Shown here piece after piece: positions 31,876 to 39,973 of a DNA stretch of 64,000 nucleotides. Both the position numbers and the translations under genes were made by a program. The notes beneath the pieces are model-generated. The model was given only the letters and a program-made list of their open reading frames with translations, searched no databases and was not told the DNA's origin. Position 1 is the stretch's first letter. The number at the start of each line of letters is the position of its first letter. The stretch is from Candidatus Viadribacter manganicus (lineage in GTDB: Bacteria > Pseudomonadota > Alphaproteobacteria > Caulobacterales > Aquidulcibacteraceae). The stretch is taken from the NCBI RefSeq assembly GCF_001679665.1, contig NZ_CP013244.1:682001-746000 (forward strand), read 5' to 3'.

Positions 31876-33750
31876 TCAGTGCGCAGCTTGAGCAGCGTCC
31901 GAGCTTGTCGTGCGCAGGTAGTCGACAATCTCCGGCGCCATCGACCAGGAAATCCCCGGAGAAGGCATCGTGGTGCCGGGCATGTTGCCGTTCGGATCTG
32001 ACATAAACGAGCGCAGCGCATCTTCAGTCCAAACCCGATCCGCATGAGACAGCGCCGGCGAATAATGGAAGCCCTCGGCGCTCCCCATGTCGCGCCCGAC
32101 CACGCCGTTCAGCGGCGGCCCCGTGCCGATCTCTCCAGTGACACTGTGACAGGACGCGCAAGAGATCTGAAAGTACTGCCGGCCGCGCTCCACTCTTGAG
32201 CCGCTCGCCGCGAACAATTCCTCCGGCAACGGTGCGGCGAGATTGGAATATCCACGGACCACAAAAGATCGCGGCGCATCGGCGTGCCGCTCGGCGTTGC
32301 GTACAAAAATGATGCGCCCGGAATCGGTCAGTATGGCGTTACGCCCATCCTGGAGCCCAACAATATCGCGGAGCCGCTCGCGCCCAAGCAGGCGGCGACT
32401 GAGGTCAACCGGCTCGACGTATGCGATACGATCGCCATTGGTCGCAACATGAAACAACGTGCCTGCGCGTAGCGAGATCAAGAACAAATCGTTCTCGCTC
32501 CAGTTTGGAAACTCACGCGCGTCCGGCTGAACCAGATTGCTGATCCCGATAGACGGAACGAATGCAAAAGCCGGACGCGTGTAGCCCGAGTGTCCGCCGG
32601 GGTGAGGATCTGTCGGCCAAACGCTTCTTGGGAAGCCATAATTCACGCCATAGCTCACCAGGGGCCAGCCGTAATTGGCGCCCTCGCGGACAAAGTTGAT
32701 CTCATCGCCGCCTTGCGGGCCGTGCTCGGTCGAAAAAATGCGGCCATCGCGCATCGCCACGAGCCCTTGCGGATTGCGCATGCCCATGGCGTAGATCCGC
32801 GTTTGCAAAGACAGCAGATCGACTTGGATGATTTTGCCGAGATCCCAATCGGGATCCATGGCCGCACGCTGCGTTGAATTGAAACCGTCAAACTGATGAT
32901 CGCCGACACTGACGAGCAAGGTGTTCTGATCGGTCAGGATCATACGCCCGCCCGCTTCGGTACCTTGAAAGCGCCAGCCGTGATCTTTGTCCGGGATGCA
33001 GCCCGGCCGCGCCACGAAAACATCCTCCCAGCCGCGCTGCGAGACGACCAACTCAGCGCCCGTCTGCTCCAAGACCGTGCGCACAATCTTGAACTGGTAG
33101 CAGCCCACGGCCTCGAAGCGGCTCAAACTGACGTAGAGCTCCCAGCTTCCCTCCCCGCGCTGGCGCGCGAGCAGATCATGCACCCTGAATTCTGTCGCCA
33201 TGAACAACGGATCGTCGCTCAAGGGCGTATCGCGAATAGCCGCCACATTCGTCGGCGCCTGCAGCGGCAGTGGGCGCAAAACGTTATCGGCGCCCAGGTA
33301 ACCAAAACGCCCCAGCGGCGAGGAAAACACGAGGCTATCGCCCAACACCGCCAACGCGCCGCCCCGCGCACCCGGCGCATGAATGCGAATGCTCGCCCAT
33401 TCGATAGTGTGCTGATTTAGGTCAACGGGGCGCCACACAGCCTCCTGCACGTCCGGCGCGCGAAACCCTAACGCATGCGACGCGGCGGCAAATCGCTGCT
33501 CAACATCAAATCTGCGCGCGAGCCGATCAGGCAGCTCATCGCGTTCAGCAATCACGCCTGCACTCACGCCAAAGGCGAAAACGGCGCCAACGGCGACCAA
33601 CAAGGCGCCGAGTTTTAGAACCAGCGATCGAACAGGATGCCCGCGAGGTGCAATTGTCTTTTCAGCCACGCGCGACGCGCGAAGCGTGGCGCGAAACGGT
33701 CCCGCCAATCGCGCGCGTGTCATCAGCTTGTGCAGAGCAGTCCTAATCAA
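31876..33750 (-). CDS. Membrane-anchored sugar dehydrogenase fused to cytochrome c
   Basis: 624 residues. A basic N terminus with one transmembrane helix (LVLKLGALLVAVGAVFAFGV, about 44-63) anchors a six-bladed glucose/sorbosone dehydrogenase-type propeller. That domain has AMGMRNPQGLVAMRDGRIF, STEHGPQGGDEINFV and GANYGWPLVSYGVNYG. The last 100 residues are a class I cytochrome c with CASCH (531-535) and MPGTTMPSPG as axial Met. PQQ is the cofactor in known soluble members; no pqq genes are here. It could pass sugar-derived electrons directly to the respiratory chain. Converges on the QueD-like gene. Confidence 0.82.
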   Translation of the reverse strand: MIRTALHKLMTRARLAGPFRATLRASRVAEKTIAPRGHPVRSLVLKLGALLVAVGAVFAFGVSAGVIAERDELPDRLARRFDVEQRFAAASHALGFRAPDVQEAVWRPVDLNQHTIEWASIRIHAPGARGGALAVLGDSLVFSSPLGRFGYLGADNVLRPLPLQAPTNVAAIRDTPLSDDPLFMATEFRVHDLLARQRGEGSWELYVSLSRFEAVGCYQFKIVRTVLEQTGAELVVSQRGWEDVFVARPGCIPDKDHGWRFQGTEAGGRMILTDQNTLLVSVGDHQFDGFNSTQRAAMDPDWDLGKIIQVDLLSLQTRIYAMGMRNPQGLVAMRDGRIFSTEHGPQGGDEINFVREGANYGWPLVSYGVNYGFPRSVWPTDPHPGGHSGYTRPAFAFVPSIGISNLVQPDAREFPNWSENDLFLISLRAGTLFHVATNGDRIAYVEPVDLSRRLLGRERLRDIVGLQDGRNAILTDSGRIIFVRNAERHADAPRSFVVRGYSNLAAPLPEELFAASGSRVERGRQYFQISCASCHSVTGEIGTGPPLNGVVGRDMGSAEGFHYSPALSHADRVWTEDALRSFMSDPNGNMPGTTMPSPGISWSMAPEIVDYLRTTSSDAAQAAH

Positions 33751-33884
33751 AACGTGGCCCCGAGACGCGCACTGTACACAAGCAATGCTGCGAAAGAGGC
33801 GTGCTACAATCGTGCCAAAAGAAGCATCATGACGCTTTGAAACCGCACGTCTCCACCCTTCGCCCGCACCGCAGGCAGAAGGTG

Positions 33885-34562
33885 TCAGCTAAGCTCTCGC
33901 CCAGAGTGCGGCTGACGCAGAACCAACCAAGCCGCCATCGAACCAAGTAAAGCGCCAGCAAGCTGAGCGGCGATAAACAGCGGCGTATCCTCGGGCCGTA
34001 TGCCGGCGAACGTATCGCTCATAGCGCGGGCGATGGTGATGGCCGGGTTCGCGAACGAGGTGGAGGCCGTCCACCAATAGCCCGCAGCAATCGTAAGCGC
34101 GACCGCGGCGGGCACAGCGCTCACTCGCGCCCGCGAAACGAGCAAAATCGCAAGCACCAGCGCAAACGTCGCGACACCCTCGGAGAGCCCCTGCGCCAAT
34201 CCGCTGCGTTCGTGCGATCCCGTTTGCAAGAGCGGCAGCTCGAACATGGCGTGAGCGAGAAGCGCGCCAAGGATGCAACCGCAAATCTGAGCGATGACAT
34301 AAAACACGGCCTCCGATGGCTCGATCGATCGCCGCAGCGCCATCACCAACGTGACGGCAGGATTGAAATGCGCGCCGGAAATCGGCCCCAGCGCAGTGAT
34401 GAGCACGTAGAGGATCGCGGCGGTTGCGCCGGTGTTGGCAAGCAACGCCACGGCCTCGTTTCCATCGGCCAGGCGCACAGCAAGAATGCCCGAGCCGATG
34501 ACGACACCCGTTAACAGCAGCGAGCCCAGGCTTTCGGCAAACAGCCGTCGCGCCAGGCTCAA
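33885..34562 (-). CDS. aqpS: MIP/aquaporin family channel of the arsenic operon (AqpS-like)
   Basis: 225 residues with six helices and two half-helix NPA motifs: GAHFNPAVT (about 64-72) and SFANPAITIAR (about 169-179). The second lacks the usual Arg directly after NPA, as in arsenic-operon aquaporins that pass arsenite. It starts with TTG in the stop of arsC (TTGA). In the arsR-aqpS-arsC operon of Sinorhizobium the channel replaces ArsB: arsenate reduced by ArsC leaves as arsenite by downhill flow. The same role is inferred here. Confidence 0.85.
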   Translation of the reverse strand: MSLARRLFAESLGSLLLTGVVIGSGILAVRLADGNEAVALLANTGATAAILYVLITALGPISGAHFNPAVTLVMALRRSIEPSEAVFYVIAQICGCILGALLAHAMFELPLLQTGSHERSGLAQGLSEGVATFALVLAILLVSRARVSAVPAAVALTIAAGYWWTASTSFANPAITIARAMSDTFAGIRPEDTPLFIAAQLAGALLGSMAAWLVLRQPHSGRELS

Positions 34563-35080
34563 GCGACTTCGCCGCTCTGATCGCTCCGCCCGCCAATCGC
34601 ATCAAGACGCGATTGCAGCGAAAGCCGATCCAAGCTTTCGAACGGTAGATTGACGAAGATCGAGATGCGGTTTTGCAGCGCGCCATAAGTGTTGGCGAAG
34701 GCGCGCGCGATATCGACCTGCGATCCGGTGGCGGCGGCAGGATCGGGCAAGCCCCAATGGGCCGTCATCGGTTGACCCGGCCAGATTGGGCACACTTCAC
34801 CCGCCGCGTTGTCGCAAACGGTGAACACGAAATCGAGCGGGGGCGAATCCGGCTTCGCGAACGCGTCCCAGCTTTTCGAACGGAAACCGCTGGTGTCGTA
34901 GTTCAGCCGCTTCAGCAGCGCGAGAGTTTCGGGGTGCACCTCGCCTTTCGGCATCGAGCCCGCCGAATAGGCGACAAACTTGCCTGCGCCGGTGCGATTG
35001 AGGATCGCTTCGGCGAGAACCGAACGGGCAGAGTTTCCTGTGCAAAGAAACAGCACATTGTAAAGGCGATGAGCGCTCAC
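34559..35080 (-). CDS. arsC: Thioredoxin-type arsenate reductase (low-molecular-weight phosphatase fold)
   Basis: 173 residues from GTG 35080, overlapping the arsI stop. The P-loop CTGNSAR (Cys 13-Arg 19) is the nucleophile. Cys 89 and Cys 97 (VCDNAAGEVCPIWPG) provide the relay to thioredoxin, as in the Staphylococcus/Bacillus ArsC class. HWGLPDPA supplies the general acid Asp. It reduces arsenate to arsenite. It is flanked by arsI and the aquaporin with four-base overlaps on both sides, so the four genes are translationally coupled. Confidence 0.92.
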   Translation of the reverse strand: MSAHRLYNVLFLCTGNSARSVLAEAILNRTGAGKFVAYSAGSMPKGEVHPETLALLKRLNYDTSGFRSKSWDAFAKPDSPPLDFVFTVCDNAAGEVCPIWPGQPMTAHWGLPDPAAATGSQVDIARAFANTYGALQNRISIFVNLPFESLDRLSLQSRLDAIGGRSDQSGEVA

Positions 35081-35547
35081 GTGACGGAATCCAGCGCACG
35101 CGGGCCGCAGCATGACGTCGCCGCTGGCTTGGTCGCAGCGTCCGATTCCGGCGCCGCCCCTTCAGAGCCGCCGCCATACGTGGTTGACTCGCCCGTGGTG
35201 TAGAAAGTTTCCCACGCCACGCCTTGCGGATCGTTGATCCAAGACTTTTCGGACTTGGCATAGCAGCACGTCGTCTGTCCTTCTTCGAACACGGGCGCAT
35301 CCGCAGCTTCAAGGCGCGCATAGACTTCCGCGAGTTCGTCCTTGTTCTCCGCCTGAATGCCGAGATGGCGAACCCCTGTCGACTCGGCTGGGCGCACGGA
35401 GATCGCGAAGTTCACGCGCGGATCGTCAAGCATCCACTTGGCGTAGTCGTTCTTCGTCACCGTGGGCGCGGCGGCAAACAGCTGCGAATAGAACTGGATC
35501 GAGCGGTTGAGGTCGTTGACGCCGACATGCACATGCAAGCGTTTCAT
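35077..35547 (-). CDS. arsI: ArsI-type carbon-arsenic lyase (VOC superfamily)
   Basis: 156 residues from ATG 35547, with AAGGA upstream. VOC/glyoxalase fold with Fe(II) ligands at His 5 or 7 (LHVHVGVNDL), His 61 (RHLGIQ) and Glu 113 (VAWETFY). The vicinal Cys pair 94-95 (TTCCYAKSEKSWINDPQG) binds trivalent organoarsenicals. These are the features of ArsI, which cleaves the C-As bond of methylarsenite or trivalent aromatic arsenicals. CadI-like proteins share the fold. A disordered C-terminal tail with CCGP may bind As. It overlaps arsR (ATGA) and arsC (GTGA). Confidence 0.9.
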   Translation of the reverse strand: MKRLHVHVGVNDLNRSIQFYSQLFAAAPTVTKNDYAKWMLDDPRVNFAISVRPAESTGVRHLGIQAENKDELAEVYARLEAADAPVFEEGQTTCCYAKSEKSWINDPQGVAWETFYTTGESTTYGGGSEGAAPESDAATKPAATSCCGPRALDSVT

Positions 35548-35885
35548 GAGGCCTTCCTTTTCTTCGGGGAGGAAACGGAAGCGCAGCTTGCGCCGCCGCA
35601 GCAATTTTCAGTCATGAAGCCGATGAGGCCGTTCATAGTGTCGAAATTGGCGGAATAGATCAGCGAACGGCTTTCGCGGCGCTGCATAATCAGTTCGGCG
35701 CGCGTGAGATGCGCCAAGTGAAACGAAAGCGACGACGCGGGACTGCCGAGCTTGTCGGCGATCTCTCCCGCCGGCATGCCCAAAGGCCCCGCCTGCACCA
35801 GCAGCCGGAAAATCCCCAAGCGGTGCTCGTTCGACAGCGCCCCCAAAGCCTCAAGCGCGTCCGCCGCAGCAAACCTCATTTTCAT
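35544..35885 (-). CDS. arsR: ArsR-family arsenic-responsive repressor
   Basis: 113 residues. Winged HTH with DNA-recognition helix SSLSFHLAHL (about 51-60) and wing RRESRSLIYSANF. The C terminus carries ENCCGGASC (Cys 95, 96, 101), a plausible As(III) site in the position used by C-terminal Cys-type ArsR proteins. The N-terminal CVC site of E. coli ArsR is absent. It is the first gene of arsR-arsI-arsC-aqpS, with an imperfect palindrome over its start region as a likely operator. Confidence 0.9.
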   Translation of the reverse strand: MKMRFAAADALEALGALSNEHRLGIFRLLVQAGPLGMPAGEIADKLGSPASSLSFHLAHLTRAELIMQRRESRSLIYSANFDTMNGLIGFMTENCCGGASCASVSSPKKRKAS

Positions 35886-35909
35886 ATTTCCAGAATAATC
35901 GAAACATAA
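35884..35909. promoter_or_regulatory. Candidate ArsR operator
   Basis: On the minus strand the sequence reads ATGTTTC, nine bases, GGAAATAT, a near-palindrome with arms matching at six of seven positions. It is AT-rich in a GC-rich context, directly at the arsR start codon, and fits an ArsR/SmtB-type site. Confidence 0.45.
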
Positions 35910-36185
35910 GACACGTCAAGTGGCAGCGTTCGCCCTCCTCCCGCATGAGGTGTCCGCGAAGTCAAAAGCTACGCCTTTCGCACACCGCGCCGCTTCGTGG
36001 GGGATTGCGCCGATCCGCTGCTCACGGCTCACATCTATGCGGCCGCGCTCAGCGCGCATAAGCCGCCCCCATCAACACCAGCTAGCGCGCCCCAAGCCGC
36101 GCGCATCGAAGGTCCCGCCGCCGCGCCACGCGCCCCGGCGCGCTGACGCATGCTAGAATCACCCGACTCGAACATCGGAGCCCGC
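35910..36185. other. Intergenic region between arsR and DUF486
   Basis: About 275 bp. Apart from the arsR promoter side I see no gene, hairpin terminator or repeat here. Short open frames lack ribosome sites and family resemblance. Confidence 0.5.
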
Positions 36186-36548
36186 ATGCCGTCGTTTCTG
36201 ACCTCGCCCCAGATTGCACCGATCCTGATGCTGATCGCCTCGAACGTGTTCATGACGTTCGCCTGGTATGGGCACCTCAAGTTCAAATCGACGCCGCTGC
36301 TGATCGTGATCGTGATCTCGTGGGGCATCGCCTTCGTTGAATATTGCCTCGCCGTGCCCGCCAACCGCTTCGGTTCGGCCGCCTACTCGACCGCCGAGCT
36401 CAAGACGATGCAGGAAGTGATCACGCTCGTGGTGTTCGTGCTCTTTTCAACGCTTTATCTGCGCGAGCAACTGACCTGGAACCATTTCATCGGCTTCACG
36501 CTCATCGCCGCCGGCGCCGCGTTCGTATTCCTGAGCAAGCCCGTCTAA
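36186..36548 (+). CDS. DUF486 (DMT superfamily) small membrane protein
   Basis: 120 residues with four transmembrane helices. DUF486 features are NVFMTFAWYGHLKF (about 25-38), ISWGIAFVEYCLAVPANRFG (about 53-72), YSTAELKTMQEVITL and the C-terminal helix FIGFTLIAAGAAFVFL. The family is related to small multidrug-type transporters, but transport has not been shown. The start is ATG 36186; a longer in-frame start at 36150 lacks support. It converges on DUF4345 with overlapping stops (CTAA). Confidence 0.87.
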   Translation: MPSFLTSPQIAPILMLIASNVFMTFAWYGHLKFKSTPLLIVIVISWGIAFVEYCLAVPANRFGSAAYSTAELKTMQEVITLVVFVLFSTLYLREQLTWNHFIGFTLIAAGAAFVFLSKPV

Positions 36549-36958
36549 AGCGCAAACCACGCCAGCCACGGCATCGCGATCGCAAACGCCATGGCAATTT
36601 CAACGCCCATGCTCATGCGGTTGAAAGGCGTATCGGCGCCGTCGCGCCAGATAGAGACGCCGCGCCCAAAAGCAGCGCCTGCCCAACCCGCCGCAATCGC
36701 CGCGCTCGCGCCCGTCGCCGTGACGCCGACGACGTAAGCGCCGCTGCGAAAATAGAGCAACGTGAACAGAAGCGCGACGATGTGCAGGCCAAGAAACACC
36801 CCGCCATAAGTGGCGCGAAACTCGGCCTGCCCGCCGCCTTGCTCGTCAGCCTTAAGGCGCACGAACTTCGCCGCCCAAGCGGGGTCGATCAGCGCACGCA
36901 CGCCGAGCCCTACGCCGACCAGCAAAGCCAGCGCACTCAACCCCCAAGCAAAACCCAT
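36545..36958 (-). CDS. DUF4345-like membrane protein
   Basis: 137 residues with four predicted helices: WGLSALALLVGVGLGVRALI, ATYGGVFLGLHIVALLFTLL, VVGVTATGASAAIAAGWAG and a C-terminal EIAMAFAIAMPWLAWFAL. The second helix is preceded by EFRATYGG, as is usual in DUF4345. Function unknown. It starts at the stop of the acyl-CoA dehydrogenase (TAATG), so the two genes are translationally coupled. Confidence 0.75.
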   Translation of the reverse strand: MGFAWGLSALALLVGVGLGVRALIDPAWAAKFVRLKADEQGGGQAEFRATYGGVFLGLHIVALLFTLLYFRSGAYVVGVTATGASAAIAAGWAGAAFGRGVSIWRDGADTPFNRMSMGVEIAMAFAIAMPWLAWFAL

Positions 36959-38244
36959 TAGCGCATGCCGGGCAGGCTCACGCCCTCGGTCTTCGCGCGC
37001 TTGCCGGTCCAGCCGTATTTCGCGAGTTCATTGAGCGCGATGGTGCGCGCGTGAACTTCGTCCGGGCCGTCCGCCAAACGCAGCGTGCGGATGCCGGCGT
37101 ACGATTTCGCCAAGCCGAAATCCTGGCAAACGCCCGCGCCGCCATGCGCCTGGATCGCATCGTCGATCACCTTCAGCGCCATACGCGGCGCCGCAAGCTT
37201 GATCATCGCGATCTCGTTCTTCGCAACCTTGTTGCCCGCGACATCCATCATGTACGCAGCCTTCAGGCACAGGAGCCGGTTCATCTCGATCTCAGTGCGC
37301 GCCTCGGCAATGCGTTGCTCCCAGACCGAATGCTCGGCAATCGTCTTGCCGAAGGCGACCCGCGTCGTGATCCGCTTGCACAGCGCCTCAAGCGCCGCTT
37401 CCGCCGCGCCGATCGTGCGCATGCAGTGGTGGATGCGGCCTGGACCTAAACGGCCCTGCGCGATCTCAAAGCCACGGCCTTCGCCCAGCAGCAAATTCGA
37501 AGCCGGAACGCGCACGTCCTTCAACTCGATTTCCATATGGCCGTGCGGTGCGTCGTCATAGCCGAACACGTAGAGCGGCCGCAGGATGTTTACGCCCTTC
37601 GCATCCAGCGGCACCAGAATCTGGCTCTGCTGGCTGTGCTTGGGATTGTCCGGATTGGTCTTGCCCATCAGGATCGCGACCTTGCAGCGCGGATCGCCCG
37701 CGCCCGACGACCACCACTTGCGGCCGTTGATCACATACTCATCACCGTCGCGCTTGATCTCGCACTGAATGTTGGTCGCGTCCGATGAAGCCACCGCAGG
37801 CTCGGTCATCAGGAACGCCGAACGGATCTCGCCGTTCATCAGCGGCTTCAGCCACTGATCCTTTTGCTCGCGCGTGCCGTAGCGCTCGAACACTTCCATG
37901 TTGCCGGTGTCCGGCGCAGAGCAATTGAACACCTCCGAGGCGAACCCGACCCGGCCCATGATCTCAGCCAGCGGCGCATATTCGAGGTTCGTCAGCGTCT
38001 CGCCTTCGAACTGGAACGTGTCATCGACCTTCGGATGCCCGCTCGACGGCGGCATGAAGAAATTCCACAGGCCTTCCTTCTTCGCCTTGACCTTCAAGTC
38101 CTCGACGACCTGGATGACCTTCCAGCGGCTGCCCTCTTTCTGCTGGGCCTCATAGGTCGGCACCGCCGGGACGATGTGATCGTCCATGAACTTGCTGACA
38201 CGGCCGATCCACTCTTTGGCTTTGGGTGAGTGTTCAAAATGCAT
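36958..38244 (-). CDS. Acyl-CoA dehydrogenase
   Basis: 428 residues from ATG 38244, which has GGAGG upstream. FAD-dependent alpha,beta-dehydrogenation of acyl-CoA. Visible are [16 protein letters not shown] (FAD/substrate region), [14 protein letters not shown], the C-terminal helical domain with [20 protein letters not shown] and the FAD-binding [19 protein letters not shown]. The sequence resembles the ACAD10/11 and long-chain group. An ACAD10/11-type kinase lies at 26984. It is coupled to DUF4345 downstream and divergent from a GNAT gene. Confidence 0.92.
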   Translation of the reverse strand: MHFEHSPKAKEWIGRVSKFMDDHIVPAVPTYEAQQKEGSRWKVIQVVEDLKVKAKKEGLWNFFMPPSSGHPKVDDTFQFEGETLTNLEYAPLAEIMGRVGFASEVFNCSAPDTGNMEVFERYGTREQKDQWLKPLMNGEIRSAFLMTEPAVASSDATNIQCEIKRDGDEYVINGRKWWSSGAGDPRCKVAILMGKTNPDNPKHSQQSQILVPLDAKGVNILRPLYVFGYDDAPHGHMEIELKDVRVPASNLLLGEGRGFEIAQGRLGPGRIHHCMRTIGAAEAALEALCKRITTRVAFGKTIAEHSVWEQRIAEARTEIEMNRLLCLKAAYMMDVAGNKVAKNEIAMIKLAAPRMALKVIDDAIQAHGGAGVCQDFGLAKSYAGIRTLRLADGPDEVHARTIALNELAKYGWTGKRAKTEGVSLPGMR

Positions 38245-38318
38245 GAGAGACCTCCGGCGTGCTGGCGACGTATTTGCAGGCACGCTAAAGCCGTGGCGTG
38301 ACGGGGGCAATGCGCTGG

Positions 38319-38891
38319 ATGGACCTTGCCGCTAGGATATTGGAGCGGGGCCGGGTGCGGCTGGAGCCGTTCGAGGAGCGCCACCGCGACGCCCTGGCGG
38401 CGGTCGCGAACGCCGACACTGAGCTATTCCATCACATACCCTTCCCGATCGCGACTATGGGCTACGGCGCCTGGTTCGATGTGCTGCGAAAAGATCAGGC
38501 CGCCGGCCGCTCGATCCCACATGCGGTGTTCGCGGATGACCAGATCATCGGCCAGAGCTGCTATCTCAACATTCGCCCGCGCGACGCCGGCGTCGAGATC
38601 GGCTCGACCTGGTACGCGCGCGCCGCCCAAGGTTCGTTCGTGAACCCAAGCGCAAAGCTCCTGCTCATCGGAAATGCCTTCGACCAGGGCGCCGAACGCA
38701 TTGAACTCAAAACCGACGCCCTCAACGCCCACTCGCGCGCCGCCATGCTAAAAATGGGCGCGCAATTCGAAGGCATTCACCGCAAACACATGCGCCGCGC
38801 CGACGGCGCCCTGCGCGACACAGCCTGGTTCTCGGTGATCCGCGAAGACTGGTCCACTGTGCGCGCTGGATTGGAAGCGCGTCTTGGATAA
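38319..38891 (+). CDS. GNAT family N-acetyltransferase
   Basis: About 190 residues, RimJ/RimL-like. [20 protein letters not shown] begins the fold. [20 protein letters not shown] corresponds to strands 2-4, [20 protein letters not shown] to the acetyl-CoA binding helix, and [20 protein letters not shown] with [13 protein letters not shown] to the end. The protein or small-molecule substrate cannot be assigned. In-frame GTG 38298 and ATG 38310 are other possible starts. It is divergent from the acyl-CoA dehydrogenase. Confidence 0.85.
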   Translation: MDLAARILERGRVRLEPFEERHRDALAAVANADTELFHHIPFPIATMGYGAWFDVLRKDQAAGRSIPHAVFADDQIIGQSCYLNIRPRDAGVEIGSTWYARAAQGSFVNPSAKLLLIGNAFDQGAERIELKTDALNAHSRAAMLKMGAQFEGIHRKHMRRADGALRDTAWFSVIREDWSTVRAGLEARLG

Positions 38892-39007
38892 AGGGGCGCA
38901 ATGGACTTCTGCTCGCGACGCTGGGTTGGTCTATACTATTCACCAACACGATCCGATGGCGCGTTGAAAGCCACGCGCGCGGCGTGTACCAATGCGCTGA
39001 CGCGAGC

Positions 39008-39039
39008 GCCGTGTTGCACGGCTACCGGGGCGCTCCCCG
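39008..39039 (+). promoter_or_regulatory. Two consecutive hairpins in the TauE leader
   Basis: GCCGTG-TTG-CACGGC (39008-39022) is a perfect 6-bp stem, and CGGGG-CGCT-CCCCG (39026-39039) a perfect 5-bp stem. Both lie 37-68 bp upstream of a putative leader peptide and the TauE/SafE transporter. This arrangement resembles a cis-regulatory leader, but no known riboswitch class is recognised. Confidence 0.45.
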
Positions 39040-39075
39040 CCGCGCCGCTCTCCAACTCTCACAAAGGAGGCGCGC

Positions 39076-39120
39076 GTGATCTGGCTCGCTAACGCTCACA
39101 ACGCAGGAGGCTGTGCATGA
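39076..39120 (+). CDS. Putative 14-residue leader peptide upstream of TauE
   Basis: GTG at 39076 has a near-perfect Shine-Dalgarno AAAGGAGG (39063-39070) five bases upstream and encodes MIWLANAHNAGGCA. Its TGA overlaps the TauE ATG (ATGA at 39117-39120). The TauE ribosome site GCAGGAGG lies inside this short frame, so ribosomes finishing the peptide could control or re-initiate at TauE. It may equally be a chance frame. Confidence 0.4.
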   Translation: MIWLANAHNAGGCA

Positions 39121-39863
39121 CACACGTTCTCTTGCTCATCCTTGTACTCATCACCGCAACGGTATCCGGTGTTTTCGGTATGGCCGGCGGGCTCATGTTG
39201 ATGGGCGGCCTGACGCTCGCCATGCCAGTCTCCGCCGCGATGGTCACGCACGGGGCGGTGCAATTTGTCTCCAACGGATGGCGCGCGCTTCTACATCGCG
39301 CGCACATCGATTGGCGCACCATCGTGATGTACGGCATCGGCTCAGCACTAGCCGCGGGCGTGCTCGCATCCGTCACCTACGAGCCGACCAAAGCCTGGGT
39401 CTACTTGATGCTGGGCCTCGTCCCGGGCCTTGCTTGGCTGCCCAAGGGCCAATTCCATCTCGATGCAGCAAAGCCCGTTCATGCCGTGGCCTGCGGACTG
39501 TTCGTGACCGACCTCAATGTGATCGCTGGCGTTTCAGGCCCGCTGCTCGACGTCTTCTTCGTGCGCACCAATCTTTCGCGCCACGCCATAGTCGCCACCA
39601 AAGCCGCAACCCAAGCCTTCAGTCACACGGTGAAGATGATCTTCTACGGCGTGCCGTTGATCACCGCTGTTGAAACCGGACTGCCGCCTTTGTGGTTCTT
39701 CCTCGTCGCCGCACCACTCGCCATGATCGGCGCATGGCTAGGCGGTAAGGTGCTCGACCGCATGAGCGACGTGAACTTCCTCAATTACACGCGCTGGATC
39801 GTAACAGCGCTTGGCGTCATCTACCTGATCCAAGCCTTCGCACTCTTCGCGACCGCCAGCTAG
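39117..39863 (+). CDS. TauE/SafE (DUF81) family transporter
   Basis: 248 residues with about seven or eight transmembrane helices. The family's first repeat starts VSGVFGMAGGLMLMGGLTLA (about 15-34). A second half-repeat begins near GVSGPLLDVFFVRTNLSRH, followed by KAATQAFSHTVKMIFYG. Members export sulfite, sulfoacetate or similar organosulfur anions, or take up other small anions; the substrate here is unknown. The leader contains two hairpins and a possible coupled peptide. A REP-like repeat follows the stop. Confidence 0.85.
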   Translation: MTHVLLLILVLITATVSGVFGMAGGLMLMGGLTLAMPVSAAMVTHGAVQFVSNGWRALLHRAHIDWRTIVMYGIGSALAAGVLASVTYEPTKAWVYLMLGLVPGLAWLPKGQFHLDAAKPVHAVACGLFVTDLNVIAGVSGPLLDVFFVRTNLSRHAIVATKAATQAFSHTVKMIFYGVPLITAVETGLPPLWFFLVAAPLAMIGAWLGGKVLDRMSDVNFLNYTRWIVTALGVIYLIQAFALFATAS

Positions 39864-39866
39864 TCA

Positions 39867-39911
39867 ACGCTTCCCGGACGCAGCCCGGCGAAGGCTGGGG
39901 TGCGAACCGGG
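39867..39911. repeat. REP-like palindromic repeat, copy 2
   Basis: Starts ACGCTTCCCGGACGCAG and contains CCCGG-CGAAGG-CTGGGG, with CGCA/TGCG arms and the outer TCCCGG/CCGGGA stem. It is nearly identical to 29894-29939 and again lies four bases after a stop codon. Confidence 0.65.
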
Positions 39912-39973
39912 ATCCAAGCCAGCTGAAAATCCATCCTACACCTCCGCCGCTGAGCGTTAACGCACGGGCATGT

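Noticed and set aside
38901..39092. Short plus-strand frame of 63 codons before TauE
   Set aside because: It has no ribosome site and an odd composition, and it overlaps the hairpins and the better-supported leader peptide frame.
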